A stretch of 64,000 nt of DNA from Pseudoduganella dura (GCF_009727155.1 NZ_WNWM01000002.1:3844001-3908000), one strand, 5' to 3'. Numbered from the stretch's first letter, positions 35,584-49,853 are shown. Made by a program: numbers and translations. Notes: generated by a model not told the origin, from the letters alone.

Positions 35584-36345
35584 ATGTCCGCATCGCTACT
35601 GCCCGAACCGCCCGGCACAGCCGCCGATCCACTGCCCCTGCTGAACCCGTATCCGAACGTCAGCGTCGTGCCGATCTTCGACGGTCACCAGTGCGTCGTC
35701 GTCGACGACTTCATGCTCGAACCGGAAGCACTGGTCGATTTCGCGGTACGCAACCACGCGTTTTTCGTGAAAGCACCGGGCAATTATTACCCCGGTCCGG
35801 AATTCCCGCTCGGCGGCGCCATGGCGGCACGCATTCACGACAGCTTCCTCCTGCATGCCCGCGCGCCGCTCAAGGTGCGGCGGGTCGTCAGCATGCTGAG
35901 CCGCCTGTCGCTGGTGACCCATCGCCCCGAGCAGGTGCTGCCGGGCCAGCGCCTGCCGCACCGTGACACCGCCGGACTGCCCGCGGGCCAGGAAATGGCG
36001 GCCATGGTGCTGTATCTTTTCAAGGATGAGCGCCATGGCGGCACCAGCTTTTTCAAGCCGAAGGTGCCGCTCCCGGAGATCACGGCGCTGCTGCATGAAC
36101 TGCGGCGCCAGGAGCGGGCCGGCGAAGCGGCGACGGCGGATGTGCCATCGACTTTCGCGATCGGTTCGACCCGCCATTTCGAGAAGGTACTGACGATACC
36201 GCCGCGCTACAACCGGGCGATTTTCTACAACGGCGAACTGTTTCATTCGGGTGATCTGCACTCTCCCGAACTGATGACGAACGATCCGCGCACAGGACGC
36301 CTGACGGCCAATGCCTTCTTCCACGTGCGGATGGCCACGGGCTGA
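35584..36345 (+). CDS. DUF6445-type putative Fe/2OG oxygenase-like protein
   Basis: 253 residues. It matches DUF6445 by layout: FDGHQCVVVDDFMLEPEALV, YYPGPEFPLGG, QRLPHRDTAGLPAG (H-x-D), YLFKDERHGGTSFFKP and a distal His in NGELFHSGDLHS. H-x-D and the distal His fit an iron-binding double-stranded beta-helix. Members often lie near tryptophan-halogenase and TonB-receptor genes, but neither is seen here. The chosen ATG (35584) lies at the start of conserved sequence, without a clear ribosome site. Confidence 0.72.
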   Translation: MSASLLPEPPGTAADPLPLLNPYPNVSVVPIFDGHQCVVVDDFMLEPEALVDFAVRNHAFFVKAPGNYYPGPEFPLGGAMAARIHDSFLLHARAPLKVRRVVSMLSRLSLVTHRPEQVLPGQRLPHRDTAGLPAGQEMAAMVLYLFKDERHGGTSFFKPKVPLPEITALLHELRRQERAGEAATADVPSTFAIGSTRHFEKVLTIPPRYNRAIFYNGELFHSGDLHSPELMTNDPRTGRLTANAFFHVRMATG

Positions 36346-36631
36346 AGCCGAGGCGTCCGCAGGAGCACGGAACGACCTGCCTGATCCGCGATCCCGACCC
36401 ACAAGCCCCCTGAACTGGTAGCCCGCCGCCGTCCCGGACATTCATGCGGGCCACCTCGACGTTGTGCCCCTGCGATTGCCGTTCCATCCGGGGCCCGCTG
36501 CATTTCATCCCCACTTTTCTACGCTTCATCGCTTCCCGCTGCCTTCCCGAAGTTGTCTTTGTTACCTTGTACCCGTCGCCGCACATTACAGAAAATCGGC
36601 AACGCCCTGGAAACCACTTCGGAGAATCAAA

Positions 36632-37087
36632 ATGAAAAAATCGTTTATCGGCGCAGCAGTCGTCCTCAGCTTCCTGATCCCTGCCGCAGCCCAGGCCCAG
36701 TCCCCAGCACAGGCGCAGGACCAGGCCAGCATTTCCGTTACCGCACCACGCCAGTCCTACACGCTGGGTGCCAATGAATTCACCGAATTCGCCAACATGT
36801 ACGCATTGAGCAACGGCCAGGTGGCCCAGTTCGTCCAGCGCGGCAACCACTACTACGTGCAACTGAAAGACACGGTGCGTTCGATGCAGCGCGCCGAGAA
36901 CAGCACCAAGAAAATGGTGGCAACGCGGCTGCGTCCGGTCGGTCCCGGCGCCTTCGTCACCGACAGCGGTGCCGAGCTGAGCTTCCGCGACAATGGCGAG
37001 GAAGTGCGCATCAGCGGCTTCGAGCGGCTGCCGGATGCCCGCGTGGCCGCCGCGCAAACCAACGTGCTGATGGTCGCCCGCCGCTGA
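36632..37087 (+). CDS. Small secreted protein of unknown function
   Basis: 151 residues with a clear signal peptide (MKKSFIGAAVVLSFLIPAAA, cleavage after AQA at about 23). The mature part contains ANEFTEFANMYALSNGQVAQ and RGNHYYVQL, a small beta-rich domain. CGGAG precedes the ATG. No family recognised; probably periplasmic. Confidence 0.72.
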   Translation: MKKSFIGAAVVLSFLIPAAAQAQSPAQAQDQASISVTAPRQSYTLGANEFTEFANMYALSNGQVAQFVQRGNHYYVQLKDTVRSMQRAENSTKKMVATRLRPVGPGAFVTDSGAELSFRDNGEEVRISGFERLPDARVAAAQTNVLMVARR

Positions 37088-37112
37088 TCCAGCAATGCGC
37101 TCCGCACGACAA

Positions 37113-37134
37113 AAGGCCCGCATCAGCGGGCCTT
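37113..37134. terminator. Bidirectional terminator between convergent genes
   Basis: AAGGCCCGC (37113-37121) and GCGGGCCTT (37126-37134) form a perfect 9-bp stem with a 4-base loop, with T4 on the minus strand side. It lies between the secreted-protein gene and the AAA gene. Confidence 0.75.
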
Positions 37135-37155
37135 GTCGTATCTGAACCGGGGAGC

Positions 37156-39072
37156 TTACGCTGCCAGGCGCAGCGGTGCCGGATCGAGGCGTTCGTGCAG
37201 CAGCGTGAACACGTCGTCCTTGGTCAGCACGTAGCGTTCCATCAGCACGTCCTTCAGCGATTCCATCACGTCGCGGTAGTCGCCGATCGATTTCAGCGTT
37301 TCGCTGTACAGCTCGTCCGCCTTGGCTTCCACCTGCACCAGCGTGTGCTCGCCGCTCGTGTCGTTCTTGAACTGGCTGTAGTCCAGCTTGGAACGGGAAT
37401 ACATCGACAGGCTGTTGACCATTGTGTGCAGCATCGAGGTCGCCTTCTGGATGTCGTTCTGGCTGCCCACCGAGATGCCGCGGGCGCCGTAGAACAGCTC
37501 TTCCGCCGCAACGCCGCCGTAGAGCTGCATCACGTCGCGTTCCAGTTCTTCCAGCGTGCGCAGCGACATGTCGTCGCCGGCGGAGAGCACGTAGCCCAGC
37601 GCGTTCAGCTTCGACACCGATTCCGTGCTGATCTTCAGCAGGTGCGATTTTTCCTTCACTTCGTCCAGCGTCAGGCCGGCCCGCAGGTAAGGGTCGATCT
37701 GCATGAAGAAGTGGCCCAGTTCGTGCAGGGCGATGCGCTCGCGCTGGCGGGTCTTCTCGGCCGTGGTGGCGCGGTCGGTCAGGCCGATCGTGGCGCGCTC
37801 GAAGGCGCGGAACATCAGCTCGGTGTTGATCACCAGCTTGTCCTGGATCGACAGCAGCGAGGCGCGGTCGACCACGGTTTCCAGCAGCGCCGGCGACAGG
37901 TTCTGGGTGATTTCGGCCACCTGGTCCAGGTTCATGTCGTTCCAGTCCACCAGGCCGTCTTCCTTGCGCTTCAGGAACGAGCTCAGCAGTTCCTTGCGCT
38001 CGGCCTTGTTCGGCAGGCGGAAGTTGATCTTCACCGAGAAGCGGCGCAGCATCGCTTCGTCCATCTGCGAATTGTTGTCGTCGAAGTTCGACGCCACCAC
38101 CCAGATCACGCCCTTGCCTTCTTCGCTCTTCACGCCGTCCAGCAGGCCCAGCAGGGTGTTGGCGGTGTCGTCTTCCCACTTCTTCTCGCCGCGGCCGCGG
38201 GGCATGAACAGCGCCTGCGCTTCGTCGAGGAAGATGATGCAGTTGCCGCGTGCGGCGGCCTTGCGGTACAGCGCGTTCAGCGCCTTCGAACCGCCGCCGA
38301 TGTAGCCCGATTCCAGTGCCGAGCCGGAGGCCGAGATCAGCGGGTAGCCCAGGCGCTTGGCCAGGTAGCCGGCCAGCTTGGTTTTACCCGTGCCGGCGGG
38401 GCCCGTCAGCATCACGTTGAACGGCTTGTCGATGTTGTGCTGCTTGTAGACCGCGCGGTTGCGGATCATGTCTTCCAGGTGCAGCACTTCCTGCTTGATG
38501 TCTTCCATGCCGATCAGGTCGTCCATCGAACCCTTCAGCTTGTCCGGGGTGATGACGGAAGCGGCGGCGCCGCCCATGCCGGGAATGCCGAACTTCAGCA
38601 CGAACAGCAGCAGCACCACGAGGAAGATGTCGAACGCATGGCGCTGCACGAAGGCGGTCACGCCGGCCATCGTGCCGCCGTCGTCCTGCAGCACGGCCTT
38701 GTGCTCGGACAGGTATTCTTCCTTGGCGATCGCGTACGGCAGGTTATTGCGCAGCAGGACTTCGCGCTCCAGGCTCAGGTGGGAGGTGCTGGGCACCTTC
38801 ACCACGTGCAGCTGGGCCGAATCCTTGAACTTGTAGATATAGCGGGGCGAGTCCGACAGCGGGCGGGCGATCAGCAGGTAATCGAGCCGCGCACGCTGGC
38901 CCACGAGGGCCGTGATTTCCGAAATGTTCTGGGAGCGGACCACCGGGCTGGTGTCCTGCGTTACTTCGGTGCGGATGACAGCGAAAACCACTGCTGCAAC
39001 GGCCAGCACGACGAGGGCGAGGCGCACCCAGGTGTTCTTGAGCGCAAGCTGAAGTTTATAGAAATTGAACAT
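37156..39072 (-). CDS. FtsH-like membrane AAA ATPase / zinc metalloprotease
   Basis: 638 residues. An N-terminal membrane span (LALVVLAVAAVVFAV), a periplasmic region and a second span (FLVVLLLFVLKFGI, about 180-195) precede an AAA domain with Walker A GPAGTGKTKLAG (about 222) and Walker B CIIFLDEAQALF (about 277). An M41-like protease domain follows with HELGH (about 450). The layout is that of FtsH, but the sequence is clearly divergent (DEAQ instead of DEID; weak second region of homology), so it is probably a paralogue rather than the housekeeping FtsH. The start at 39072 follows GAG at good spacing. Confidence 0.82.
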   Translation of the reverse strand: MFNFYKLQLALKNTWVRLALVVLAVAAVVFAVIRTEVTQDTSPVVRSQNISEITALVGQRARLDYLLIARPLSDSPRYIYKFKDSAQLHVVKVPSTSHLSLEREVLLRNNLPYAIAKEEYLSEHKAVLQDDGGTMAGVTAFVQRHAFDIFLVVLLLFVLKFGIPGMGGAAASVITPDKLKGSMDDLIGMEDIKQEVLHLEDMIRNRAVYKQHNIDKPFNVMLTGPAGTGKTKLAGYLAKRLGYPLISASGSALESGYIGGGSKALNALYRKAAARGNCIIFLDEAQALFMPRGRGEKKWEDDTANTLLGLLDGVKSEEGKGVIWVVASNFDDNNSQMDEAMLRRFSVKINFRLPNKAERKELLSSFLKRKEDGLVDWNDMNLDQVAEITQNLSPALLETVVDRASLLSIQDKLVINTELMFRAFERATIGLTDRATTAEKTRQRERIALHELGHFFMQIDPYLRAGLTLDEVKEKSHLLKISTESVSKLNALGYVLSAGDDMSLRTLEELERDVMQLYGGVAAEELFYGARGISVGSQNDIQKATSMLHTMVNSLSMYSRSKLDYSQFKNDTSGEHTLVQVEAKADELYSETLKSIGDYRDVMESLKDVLMERYVLTKDDVFTLLHERLDPAPLRLAA

Positions 39073-39412
39073 GGGCAGACTCGATAAAACAGACACGGAT
39101 GATTATTGTTGCTGGAACCGAAAGCGCGTTTGTGCGGCGTTTTCAGTTTCAACTGGCGATCCGGCACGCGAGGTGGGGCACTGCCGGGTGTGTCGTCGGG
39201 CGGGGCACGGGCTCTGCCTTGATGGCAGCTTGTATATGATGACCTGTAGGCGGTCTTTAATGCCGAGCGGCAACGTAGCGTATATGTGGACTATACCGGC
39301 CTCCACAAGCTTTGTCTTTAGTTTCCTGTAGAAAAAATCTTGATCCACAACAGGTTTTGCAACTGTTAATTACGGTCTGTCTAGCCCAATTGGCAAGCTC
39401 CTTTTCCGGCGC
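39073..39412. other. Intergenic gap, promoter region of the AAA gene
   Basis: No supported gene. Base composition is more AT-rich toward 39300-39400, which fits promoters; no clear consensus is assigned. Confidence 0.4.
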
Positions 39413-40246
39413 TTATTTCCTGCTGTCTTTCCTGCTGTCTTCAATGCCATCGTAGCGGCGATCGATGCGGCCCAGCGACCCGTCGCGGCGCATCGTGTCG
39501 AGCACGGCGTTCATCCGCTCGACCAGCCGGTCCGGCACGCTGCGATGGCAGGCCAGGTACAGGCCCACGCGGTTAAAGCTGAGCACCGGCACCAGCTGGC
39601 CGTTACGACTCAGCTGCTCCGTCATGTTCAGTTCCGGCCGAACGGCCACGGCCCACAGGTCGATCCGGTTCAGCAGCAGCTTTTCCGGGTTCACCGCGTC
39701 GTTCTGCACCGCGTCCACGTTGAAGCCGCGGCTGCGCAGGAACTCGTCGCGCGCATCGCCGCTGTAGGTGCCGATGCGCAGCGGGCGGGCATCCTCGAGC
39801 GTGCGCAGCCGCAGCGGGCGGTCGGCGCGCGCCATCAGCACCCAGTCCGACTCGACGATCGGGCCCACCCACTTGAATTGCGGTTCGCGTTTGGCGGTGC
39901 GGGTGGTGGAATACACGCAGGTATTGGCATCGCGCTGCGCCATCATGTACGCGCGTTTCCACGGCAGCAGGTCGATCGTGTACGGCACGCCGGCCCGCGC
40001 GAGCATCTCGCGCACCTTGTCGGTCTGGCGGCCGGCGGGCTTGCCGTTCACGAGCATGCTGGTCGGAGGCGTGTGCTCGCCCGTGATGACAAGGCGTGGC
40101 CAGGCGGCAGGACCGCCGGAGGCGGGAGTGGCGGAGGATGCCATGGCCCCTTCGGACGCCGGCGCGGCGGCGGCAGCGATCTGCAAGGCGCCGAACGCGA
40201 AGGCCAGCAGCGCGGCACCAGGCCTGCCGGCGCTGGCGGTTTTCAT
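39413..40246 (-). CDS. Periplasmic solute-binding protein (SBP_bac_3-like)
   Basis: 277 residues. A signal peptide (to about residue 28) precedes a family-3-type binding fold: LVITGEHTPPTSMLVNGKPA, LLPWKRAYMMAQRDANTCVY, LRIGTYSGDARDEFLRSRGF and LDTMRRDGSLGRIDRRYDGI. Similar stand-alone proteins resemble amino-acid-binding proteins but lack transporter partners. It overlaps the end of the glycosyltransferase gene by ATGA (40243-40246), so it is made with it; the link between the two functions is unclear. Confidence 0.75.
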   Translation of the reverse strand: MKTASAGRPGAALLAFAFGALQIAAAAAPASEGAMASSATPASGGPAAWPRLVITGEHTPPTSMLVNGKPAGRQTDKVREMLARAGVPYTIDLLPWKRAYMMAQRDANTCVYSTTRTAKREPQFKWVGPIVESDWVLMARADRPLRLRTLEDARPLRIGTYSGDARDEFLRSRGFNVDAVQNDAVNPEKLLLNRIDLWAVAVRPELNMTEQLSRNGQLVPVLSFNRVGLYLACHRSVPDRLVERMNAVLDTMRRDGSLGRIDRRYDGIEDSRKDSRK

Positions 40247-41952
40247 GGCGCTGTGCGCCGGTAGAGCCGGAACCGTTCGCTGCGGTCGCTCACGCGGCGG
40301 CCTTCCCACAGCAGGGTCCAGTGGCCGGGCGGGTCGCGCCGCACGCCGCGCGTGTAGTCCTGCCACAGCAGTACATTGCACTGCGGCCGGTCGACCGTAT
40401 TGAACGGCAGCTTGCCGAAATACGCGAACGACGCGCGTTGCGCCGGGCCGGCGTTGCTCGTTACACAATCGGTCTCGGGCGGCAATACCGCCGCGGCCTG
40501 GCGCGCCACGGTGGCGTAGCTCTTGTTGTAGTTGGTCAGCGGCAGGAACAGCGTCATCCACAGGATCCAGATCAGGATCACGCCCCCCGAGGACAGCACC
40601 ACGGCGCGCCACAGCACCGACGGCCGGCGCGAAACGCGCCAGTGCACCAGCAGGAACCAGCCCAGCGTGGCGGCGCCGGCCACGATGATGGCCAGCCAGT
40701 TCGCTTCCGGCACATAGCCGGGCACCAGGCGCAGCACGTTGTGCGCCGGCTTCGGCGGCCAGCCCGTCAGCTGGGCATACCAGAACAGCCACAGGACCGC
40801 CGCGCACAGCGTCAGCACCATCACGGAGAACCAGTCGATCGCGTTGATCGCGCCGCGCTGCACCGTCAGCAGGCCGAACGCGGCCATGATCGCCAGCGGC
40901 GGCATCAGCATCAGCAGCTGGGCGTGCTCGGGGGCCGGATGCATCAGCAGCATCACCATCGCGACGATGACGAACGTGGTGGGCACCACGATGTGCAGCA
41001 GGTTGTTCTGGCGGCGCCACGCATAGGCGGCCCACAGCGCGAACGGCCATGCCGGCCAGAAGAACCATACGCCGTCGCGGATGAACGTCTGCAGCGGGCG
41101 CAGGCTCGGCAGTGCGAGCTGGGCCAGGTTCCAGGTGTTCCAGGCTGTCATCGATGCCTTGCCGTAGGGCTGCGCGGCGAAGGCCGGTACCAGCCAGGGC
41201 AGCGTGACGGCGGCCGCCACGCCGAACGAGGCCAGCAGGTGCGGCAGCGCCTGGCCGGCCGGGATCGCCAGGAAACGCGTACAGGTAAACAGCGCCACCA
41301 GCACGAAGGCCGGCGGCACCCAGCCGCGGGTCAGCGTCATCAGGCCCAGCGCCAGGCCGATCAGCGCGGCGTTGCGCCAGCATGGCTTTTCCATGTAGCG
41401 TACCGAGCGGTACAAGGTGAGTGCCAGCAGCGCCGTCAGCAGCGGCTCGGAAGTGGTTTCGTGGCTGTGCTGCAGGAAGCCCAGGCAGCCGAGGTAGATC
41501 AGCAGCGCGGCATCGGCCAGCGTGCGGCCGAAGTCGTCCGGCTCGGGCTGGCCGCCGAAGGCCAGGCGCAGCGGCTGCGCCTCGGGCCGCCGGCCCAGGT
41601 TGAAGGTGGCGTACCACAGCGACAGCGCGCCCAGCAGGAACACGCCGATGGTGGCGATGCGGGCGGCCAGCACATCGCCGAACAGGCCGCCGAACAGCTT
41701 GATGCACAGCGCGCCCAGCCAGAACATCAGCGGGCCTTCCTCGGGCGTCGGCATGCCGGCGATGTTCGGCCACAGCCAGTCGTGCCAGGTGCCGTGCGCC
41801 ATCGTCCACATGATGCCGAAGCTGGCGGCATCGTCGTTCTTCCACGGTTCGCGTCCGATGACGCCCGGCAGGATGTACAGCATGGCCAGGGCAAACAGCG
41901 CCCAGCGGGGCAGGGCAAGGACGGCGGAGGCGGGAAGGCGGACTGGCTTCAT
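40243..41952 (-). CDS. ArnT-like GT39/PMT-family membrane glycosyltransferase
   Basis: 569 residues with about 11-12 membrane spans. The first periplasmic loop reads GREPWKNDDAASFGIMWTMA, the acidic-residue loop typical of ArnT/PMT enzymes, followed by MPTPEEGPLMFWLGAL. These transfer sugars from polyprenyl phosphates in the periplasm, for example to lipid A or proteins. No arn operon partner is next to it, so the acceptor is unknown. It overlaps the following gene by four bases. Confidence 0.8.
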   Translation of the reverse strand: MKPVRLPASAVLALPRWALFALAMLYILPGVIGREPWKNDDAASFGIMWTMAHGTWHDWLWPNIAGMPTPEEGPLMFWLGALCIKLFGGLFGDVLAARIATIGVFLLGALSLWYATFNLGRRPEAQPLRLAFGGQPEPDDFGRTLADAALLIYLGCLGFLQHSHETTSEPLLTALLALTLYRSVRYMEKPCWRNAALIGLALGLMTLTRGWVPPAFVLVALFTCTRFLAIPAGQALPHLLASFGVAAAVTLPWLVPAFAAQPYGKASMTAWNTWNLAQLALPSLRPLQTFIRDGVWFFWPAWPFALWAAYAWRRQNNLLHIVVPTTFVIVAMVMLLMHPAPEHAQLLMLMPPLAIMAAFGLLTVQRGAINAIDWFSVMVLTLCAAVLWLFWYAQLTGWPPKPAHNVLRLVPGYVPEANWLAIIVAGAATLGWFLLVHWRVSRRPSVLWRAVVLSSGGVILIWILWMTLFLPLTNYNKSYATVARQAAAVLPPETDCVTSNAGPAQRASFAYFGKLPFNTVDRPQCNVLLWQDYTRGVRRDPPGHWTLLWEGRRVSDRSERFRLYRRTAP

Positions 41953-42000
41953 TCAATCGGTCGTGCTGACGGTGGAAACAGGAGTATCGGTGATAACAAT

Positions 42001-42029
42001 AAAAAAAGGCAGCCGCGGCTGCCTTTTTT
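42001..42029. terminator. Bidirectional intrinsic terminator
   Basis: A7-GGCAGCC-GC-GGCTGCC-T6 is a near-perfect terminator on both strands. It ends rpmE2 on the minus strand, 14 bases after its stop. Confidence 0.9.
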
Positions 42030-42043
42030 CGTGCGCGAGGCGA

Positions 42044-42313
42044 TTAGCCTTGCGATACGGCGGTCTTGGAACCGACTTTGCCGAACTTCTGGCGGAACTT
42101 TTCCACGCGACCGGCGGTGTCGACGATCTTGTGCTGGCCCGTGAAGAACGGGTGCGATTCCGACGAGACTTCGATCTTGACCAGCGGGTATTCTTTACCG
42201 TCGAGGGTGATCTTGTCGCGGGTGTTGATCGTGGAACGGGTCACGAACTTGAAGTCGCACGACAGGTCGTGGAACACAACTTCGCGGTAATCTGGATGGA
42301 TATCGTTTCTCAT
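42044..42313 (-). CDS. rpmE2: 50S ribosomal protein L31 type B
   Basis: 89 residues starting [20 protein letters not shown] and including [13 protein letters not shown]. It belongs to the type B (zinc-independent) L31 group, lacking the CxxC zinc pair of type A. In many bacteria type B L31 is induced on zinc shortage by Zur. A 15-bp palindrome sits 17 bases upstream (42330-42344). Confidence 0.93.
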   Translation of the reverse strand: MRNDIHPDYREVVFHDLSCDFKFVTRSTINTRDKITLDGKEYPLVKIEVSSESHPFFTGQHKIVDTAGRVEKFRQKFGKVGSKTAVSQG

Positions 42314-42329
42314 GATGTTTCTCTATAAA

Positions 42330-42344
42330 GTTTGGTAGCCAAAC
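42330..42344. promoter_or_regulatory. Palindrome upstream of rpmE2
   Basis: GTTTGG-TAG-CCAAAC is a perfect 6-bp inverted repeat in the rpmE2 leader. It could be an operator or leader hairpin; it is not a recognisable Zur box. Confidence 0.3.
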
Positions 42345-42443
42345 AGCACTTCGTCGGTCCAACAGCTTCCTGACCCGATTGCCGCCCACTTGCCGGGGTT
42401 AAAAACAGCCGGGGATTATACTCCAAAACGCCGGCCAAAATAA

Positions 42444-42595
42444 TAGGGATGGACCCTGTTTTCCAAGAAATTTCCTGGAAAACAGGGTCCGTCCCTACTT
42501 TTTGGATTTTCAGCCCAACTGCAGGAACCGGGGGCAGACCCCCCGTCACCGTGGCAGCGAACTCGGCCTCCAGCGGTGTTGGGGATCTGACCCCA
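42444..42595. repeat. Intergenic palindromic repeats
   Basis: A long inverted repeat spans 42444-42497 (arms from TAGGGATGGACCCTG and CAGGGTCCGTCCCTA) and is followed by T5. Two shorter palindromes follow: GGGGGCAGACCCCC (42530-42543) and TGGGGATCTGACCCCA (42580-42595). Such REP-like modules cluster between genes in related genomes. No gene lies in 42314-42820. Confidence 0.7.
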
Positions 42596-42635
42596 GGCCT
42601 GGTCGCGGGTTACCGCTTGCATTGGCGACGGGGCG

Positions 42636-42692
42636 AAAAAAACCGGTGTCAGACACCATTTATCCTTGCGGATAAATGGTGTCTGACACCGG
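42636..42692 (-). terminator. Long perfect hairpin and U-run downstream of rho
   Basis: Arms of 23 bp (42643-42665 and 42670-42692) pair perfectly around TTGC. The arms read CCGGTGTCAGACACCATT and onward, and seven A on the plus strand at 42636-42642 give a U-run on the minus strand. It probably terminates rho 130 bases after its stop and also has the form of a REP-type repeat. Confidence 0.75.
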
Positions 42693-42820
42693 CTGCTCAG
42701 CTGTTCCCGGCGAAGGTTAGCCGCCGCGGTGCAGCAGGGGTTTCGTGGAGCACTGCTCCGCGCCTGCGGAACGGCCTGGCCCTGCAGGGCCAGGTTCCTT
42801 GCGCGCCACTTGTCCTTGCT

Positions 42821-44083
42821 TTAGCCGCCGCGCCGCATCATGTCGAAGAACTCGGTATTGGTCTTCGTGGCGCGCATCTTGTCGAGGATGAACTCCATCG
42901 CTTCGATCTCGTCCATCGAGTACAGCAGCTTGCGCAGGATCCAGATCTTCTGCAGCTCGTTCGGCTTGATCAGCAGTTCTTCGCGGCGCGTACCCGATTT
43001 GTTCAGGTTGATTGCCGGATAGACGCGTTTTTCGGCCAGGCGGCGCTCCAGGTGCACTTCCATGTTGCCGGTGCCCTTGAATTCCTCGTAGATCACGTCG
43101 TCCATGCGCGAACCGGTTTCGATCAGCGCGGTGGCGATGATCGTCAGCGAGCCGCCTTCCTCGATATTGCGGGCGGCGCCGAAGAAGCGTTTCGGGCGCT
43201 GCAGCGCGTTGGCGTCCACGCCGCCGGTCAGCACCTTGCCCGAAGCCGGGATCACGGTGTTGTAGGCGCGGGCCAGGCGGGTGATCGAGTCCAGCAGGAT
43301 GACCACATCCTTCTTCATCTCGACCAGGCGCTTGGCCTTTTCCATGACCATCTCGGCAACCTGCACGTGGCGGGTGGCCGGCTCGTCGAACGTGGAGGCA
43401 ACGACTTCGCCGCGCACCGAGCGCTGCATTTCCGTCACTTCTTCCGGGCGCTCGTCGATCAGCAGCACGATCAGCGTCACGTCCGGGTGGTTGGCCGTGA
43501 TGGCGTGCGCGATGTGTTGCAGCATCACGGATTTGCCGGACTTCGGCGACGCCACCAGCAGGCCGCGCTGGCCCTTGCCGATCGGCGCGATCAGGTCGAC
43601 GATACGGCCGGTGATGTTCTCGGCGCCGTTCATCTCGCGTTCCAGGCGCAGCGGCTCGTTCGGGTGCAGCGGCGTCAGGTTCTCAAACAGGATGCGGTGT
43701 TTCGAGGCTTCCGGCGATTCGCCGTTGACCTTGTCCACCTTGACCAGTGCAAAGTAACGCTCGCCGTCTTTCGGCGTGCGCACTTCGCCTTCGATCGAGT
43801 CGCCCGTATGCAGGTTGAAGCGCCGGATTTGCGACGGCGAGATATAGATGTCGTCCGTGGACGCCATGTAGCTGGCGTCCGGCGAGCGCAGGAAGCCGAA
43901 GCCGTCCGGCAGTACTTCCAGGGCGCCATCGCCGAAGATCTGCTCGCCGGACTTGGCGCGCTTCTTCAGGATAGCGAACATGAGCTCCTGCTTGCGCAGG
44001 CGGGCCGCATTGTCGATATCCAGACTGATGGCCATTTCCAGCAACGCCGAAACGTGCAAGGCCTTTAATTCAGATAGATGCAT
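42821..44083 (-). CDS. rho: Transcription termination factor Rho
   Basis: 420 residues, the normal length. The N-terminal Rho RNA-binding domain contains [20 protein letters not shown] and the P-loop is [27 protein letters not shown] and [15 protein letters not shown] follow. Rho is a ring helicase that ends transcription of untranslated RNA and is essential in most Proteobacteria. The 133-bp gap upstream, where leader autoregulation often acts, carries a 12-bp-arm hairpin. It lies downstream of trxA on the same strand, a conserved neighbourhood. Confidence 0.97.
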   Translation of the reverse strand: MHLSELKALHVSALLEMAISLDIDNAARLRKQELMFAILKKRAKSGEQIFGDGALEVLPDGFGFLRSPDASYMASTDDIYISPSQIRRFNLHTGDSIEGEVRTPKDGERYFALVKVDKVNGESPEASKHRILFENLTPLHPNEPLRLEREMNGAENITGRIVDLIAPIGKGQRGLLVASPKSGKSVMLQHIAHAITANHPDVTLIVLLIDERPEEVTEMQRSVRGEVVASTFDEPATRHVQVAEMVMEKAKRLVEMKKDVVILLDSITRLARAYNTVIPASGKVLTGGVDANALQRPKRFFGAARNIEEGGSLTIIATALIETGSRMDDVIYEEFKGTGNMEVHLERRLAEKRVYPAINLNKSGTRREELLIKPNELQKIWILRKLLYSMDEIEAMEFILDKMRATKTNTEFFDMMRRGG

Positions 44084-44181
44084 AGGTGTTTGAGTGTCCC
44101 GTGACGGGAAAGTAAGGTAGGGGAGGGAACTGCGTGGGCTCTATGTTTCTCGGGGGGCGGATGCCTCGGTCCCGGCCAGGC

Positions 44182-44209
44182 AGGTGGTGCTGCGGGCGCA
44201 GCACCACCT
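44182..44209 (-). terminator. Strong hairpin between trxA and rho, no U-run
   Basis: AGGTGGTGCTGC (44182-44193) and GCAGCACCACCT (44198-44209) form a perfect 12-bp stem with a 4-base loop just after the trxA stop. No U-run follows, so it may protect the trxA 3' end or act in the rho leader rather than terminate. Confidence 0.5.
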
Positions 44210-44216
44210 ATATTAC

Positions 44217-44543
44217 TCAAATATTGCTGTCGATGAAAGAGGTGAGTTGGCCTTTTGCCATGGCGCCCACTTTTTGAGCAGCCGGCACGCCGTTCTTGAA
44301 CAGGATCAGCGTCGGGATGCCGCGAATGCCGAACTTGCCCGGCACGGTCTGGTTCGAGTCCACGTCCAGCTTGGCGATCGTCAGCTTGCCGTCATATTCC
44401 TTGGCGACTTCTTCCAGGATCGGGGCAATGCTCTTGCACGGACCGCACCACTCGGCCCAGAAGTCCACCAGCACAGGACGGTCGGATTTCAGCACGTCGG
44501 CTTCGAACGACGCGTCGGTGATGTGTTTGATGTTTTCGCTCAT
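44217..44543 (-). CDS. trxA: Thioredoxin 1
   Basis: 108 residues with the active site [14 protein letters not shown] and the cis-Pro segment [14 protein letters not shown]. It is a cytosolic disulfide reductase serving ribonucleotide reductase and other targets. Its place directly before rho is the classic arrangement. AAAGGGGAAAA precedes the ATG. Confidence 0.96.
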   Translation of the reverse strand: MSENIKHITDASFEADVLKSDRPVLVDFWAEWCGPCKSIAPILEEVAKEYDGKLTIAKLDVDSNQTVPGKFGIRGIPTLILFKNGVPAAQKVGAMAKGQLTSFIDSNI

Positions 44544-44718
44544 GTTGTTTTCCCCTTTCGGGATCAGATTAAGTTCGCCTGGCGTCCGTTGCCTGCCAGT
44601 CCTCTACGAGGAGATGGAGACCGTGCGCACGAATTCAATGTCAAGCCACTATATCAACTACGACTCAAATAATGAGACTTGCATCGGGGAATCAGGCGGG
44701 GATGGATCAAATAATAAC

Positions 44719-45128
44719 CTATTTTCCGTCGCCGTGTACCGGCGTCGCCCTGCCGCGGGCGAGTGCCAGCAGGTCGCCCAGCGCGGCACTCGTGAGCGGC
44801 TTGTTGCGCGCCCCCAGGATGGTCAATCCCTGCGCCGTCGCCAGCGTTTCGGCGGCGCGCAGGATGCCGCTGTCCATGCCGGACAGCAGGATCACGTCGC
44901 CATCGAAGCCGCCTTCGGCCACGGCGCGCAGGAATTCGATGCCATCCATCTCCGGCATCGACAGATCGCACACCAGCACGTCCGGCCGGAACCCGGGCAG
45001 TGCGCGCAGCGCACTGCGGGCGTCGCTGTCGGCGTGTACGTGGGAATAGCCCAGGCCGGCGATCATGTCCTGCAGCAGGTCCAGCATGAAGGCGTCGTCG
45101 TCCAGCAGCAGGATGCGCAATGCGTGGT

Positions 45129-45132
<4 letters not shown>
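44719..45132 (-). CDS. Single-domain response regulator coupled to the hybrid kinase
   Basis: 137 residues forming only a receiver: LLLDDDAFMLDLLQDMI, the phospho-Asp in VLVCDLSMPEMDG, LLSGMD, and a Lys in ARNKPLTSAAL. No output domain is attached, so it probably relays phosphate or acts by protein contact. The ATG at 45132 overlaps the kinase stop (ATGA, 45129-45132), so it is very likely the partner of the kinase Hpt domain. Confidence 0.87.
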
Positions 45133-49811
<4,679 letters not shown>

Positions 49812-49853
49812 AGGCTTCCTCTTTAGTAGGCGGCGCGGGCGGCCGTGAACCGG

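Noticed and set aside
37195..39087. 630-residue open frame opposite the AAA protease
   Set aside because: Low-complexity His/Gln/Arg/Val composition typical of the antisense of a GC-rich gene.
39103..39348. 81-residue frame upstream of the AAA gene
   Set aside because: No ribosome site or recognisable motif; it occupies the likely promoter region.
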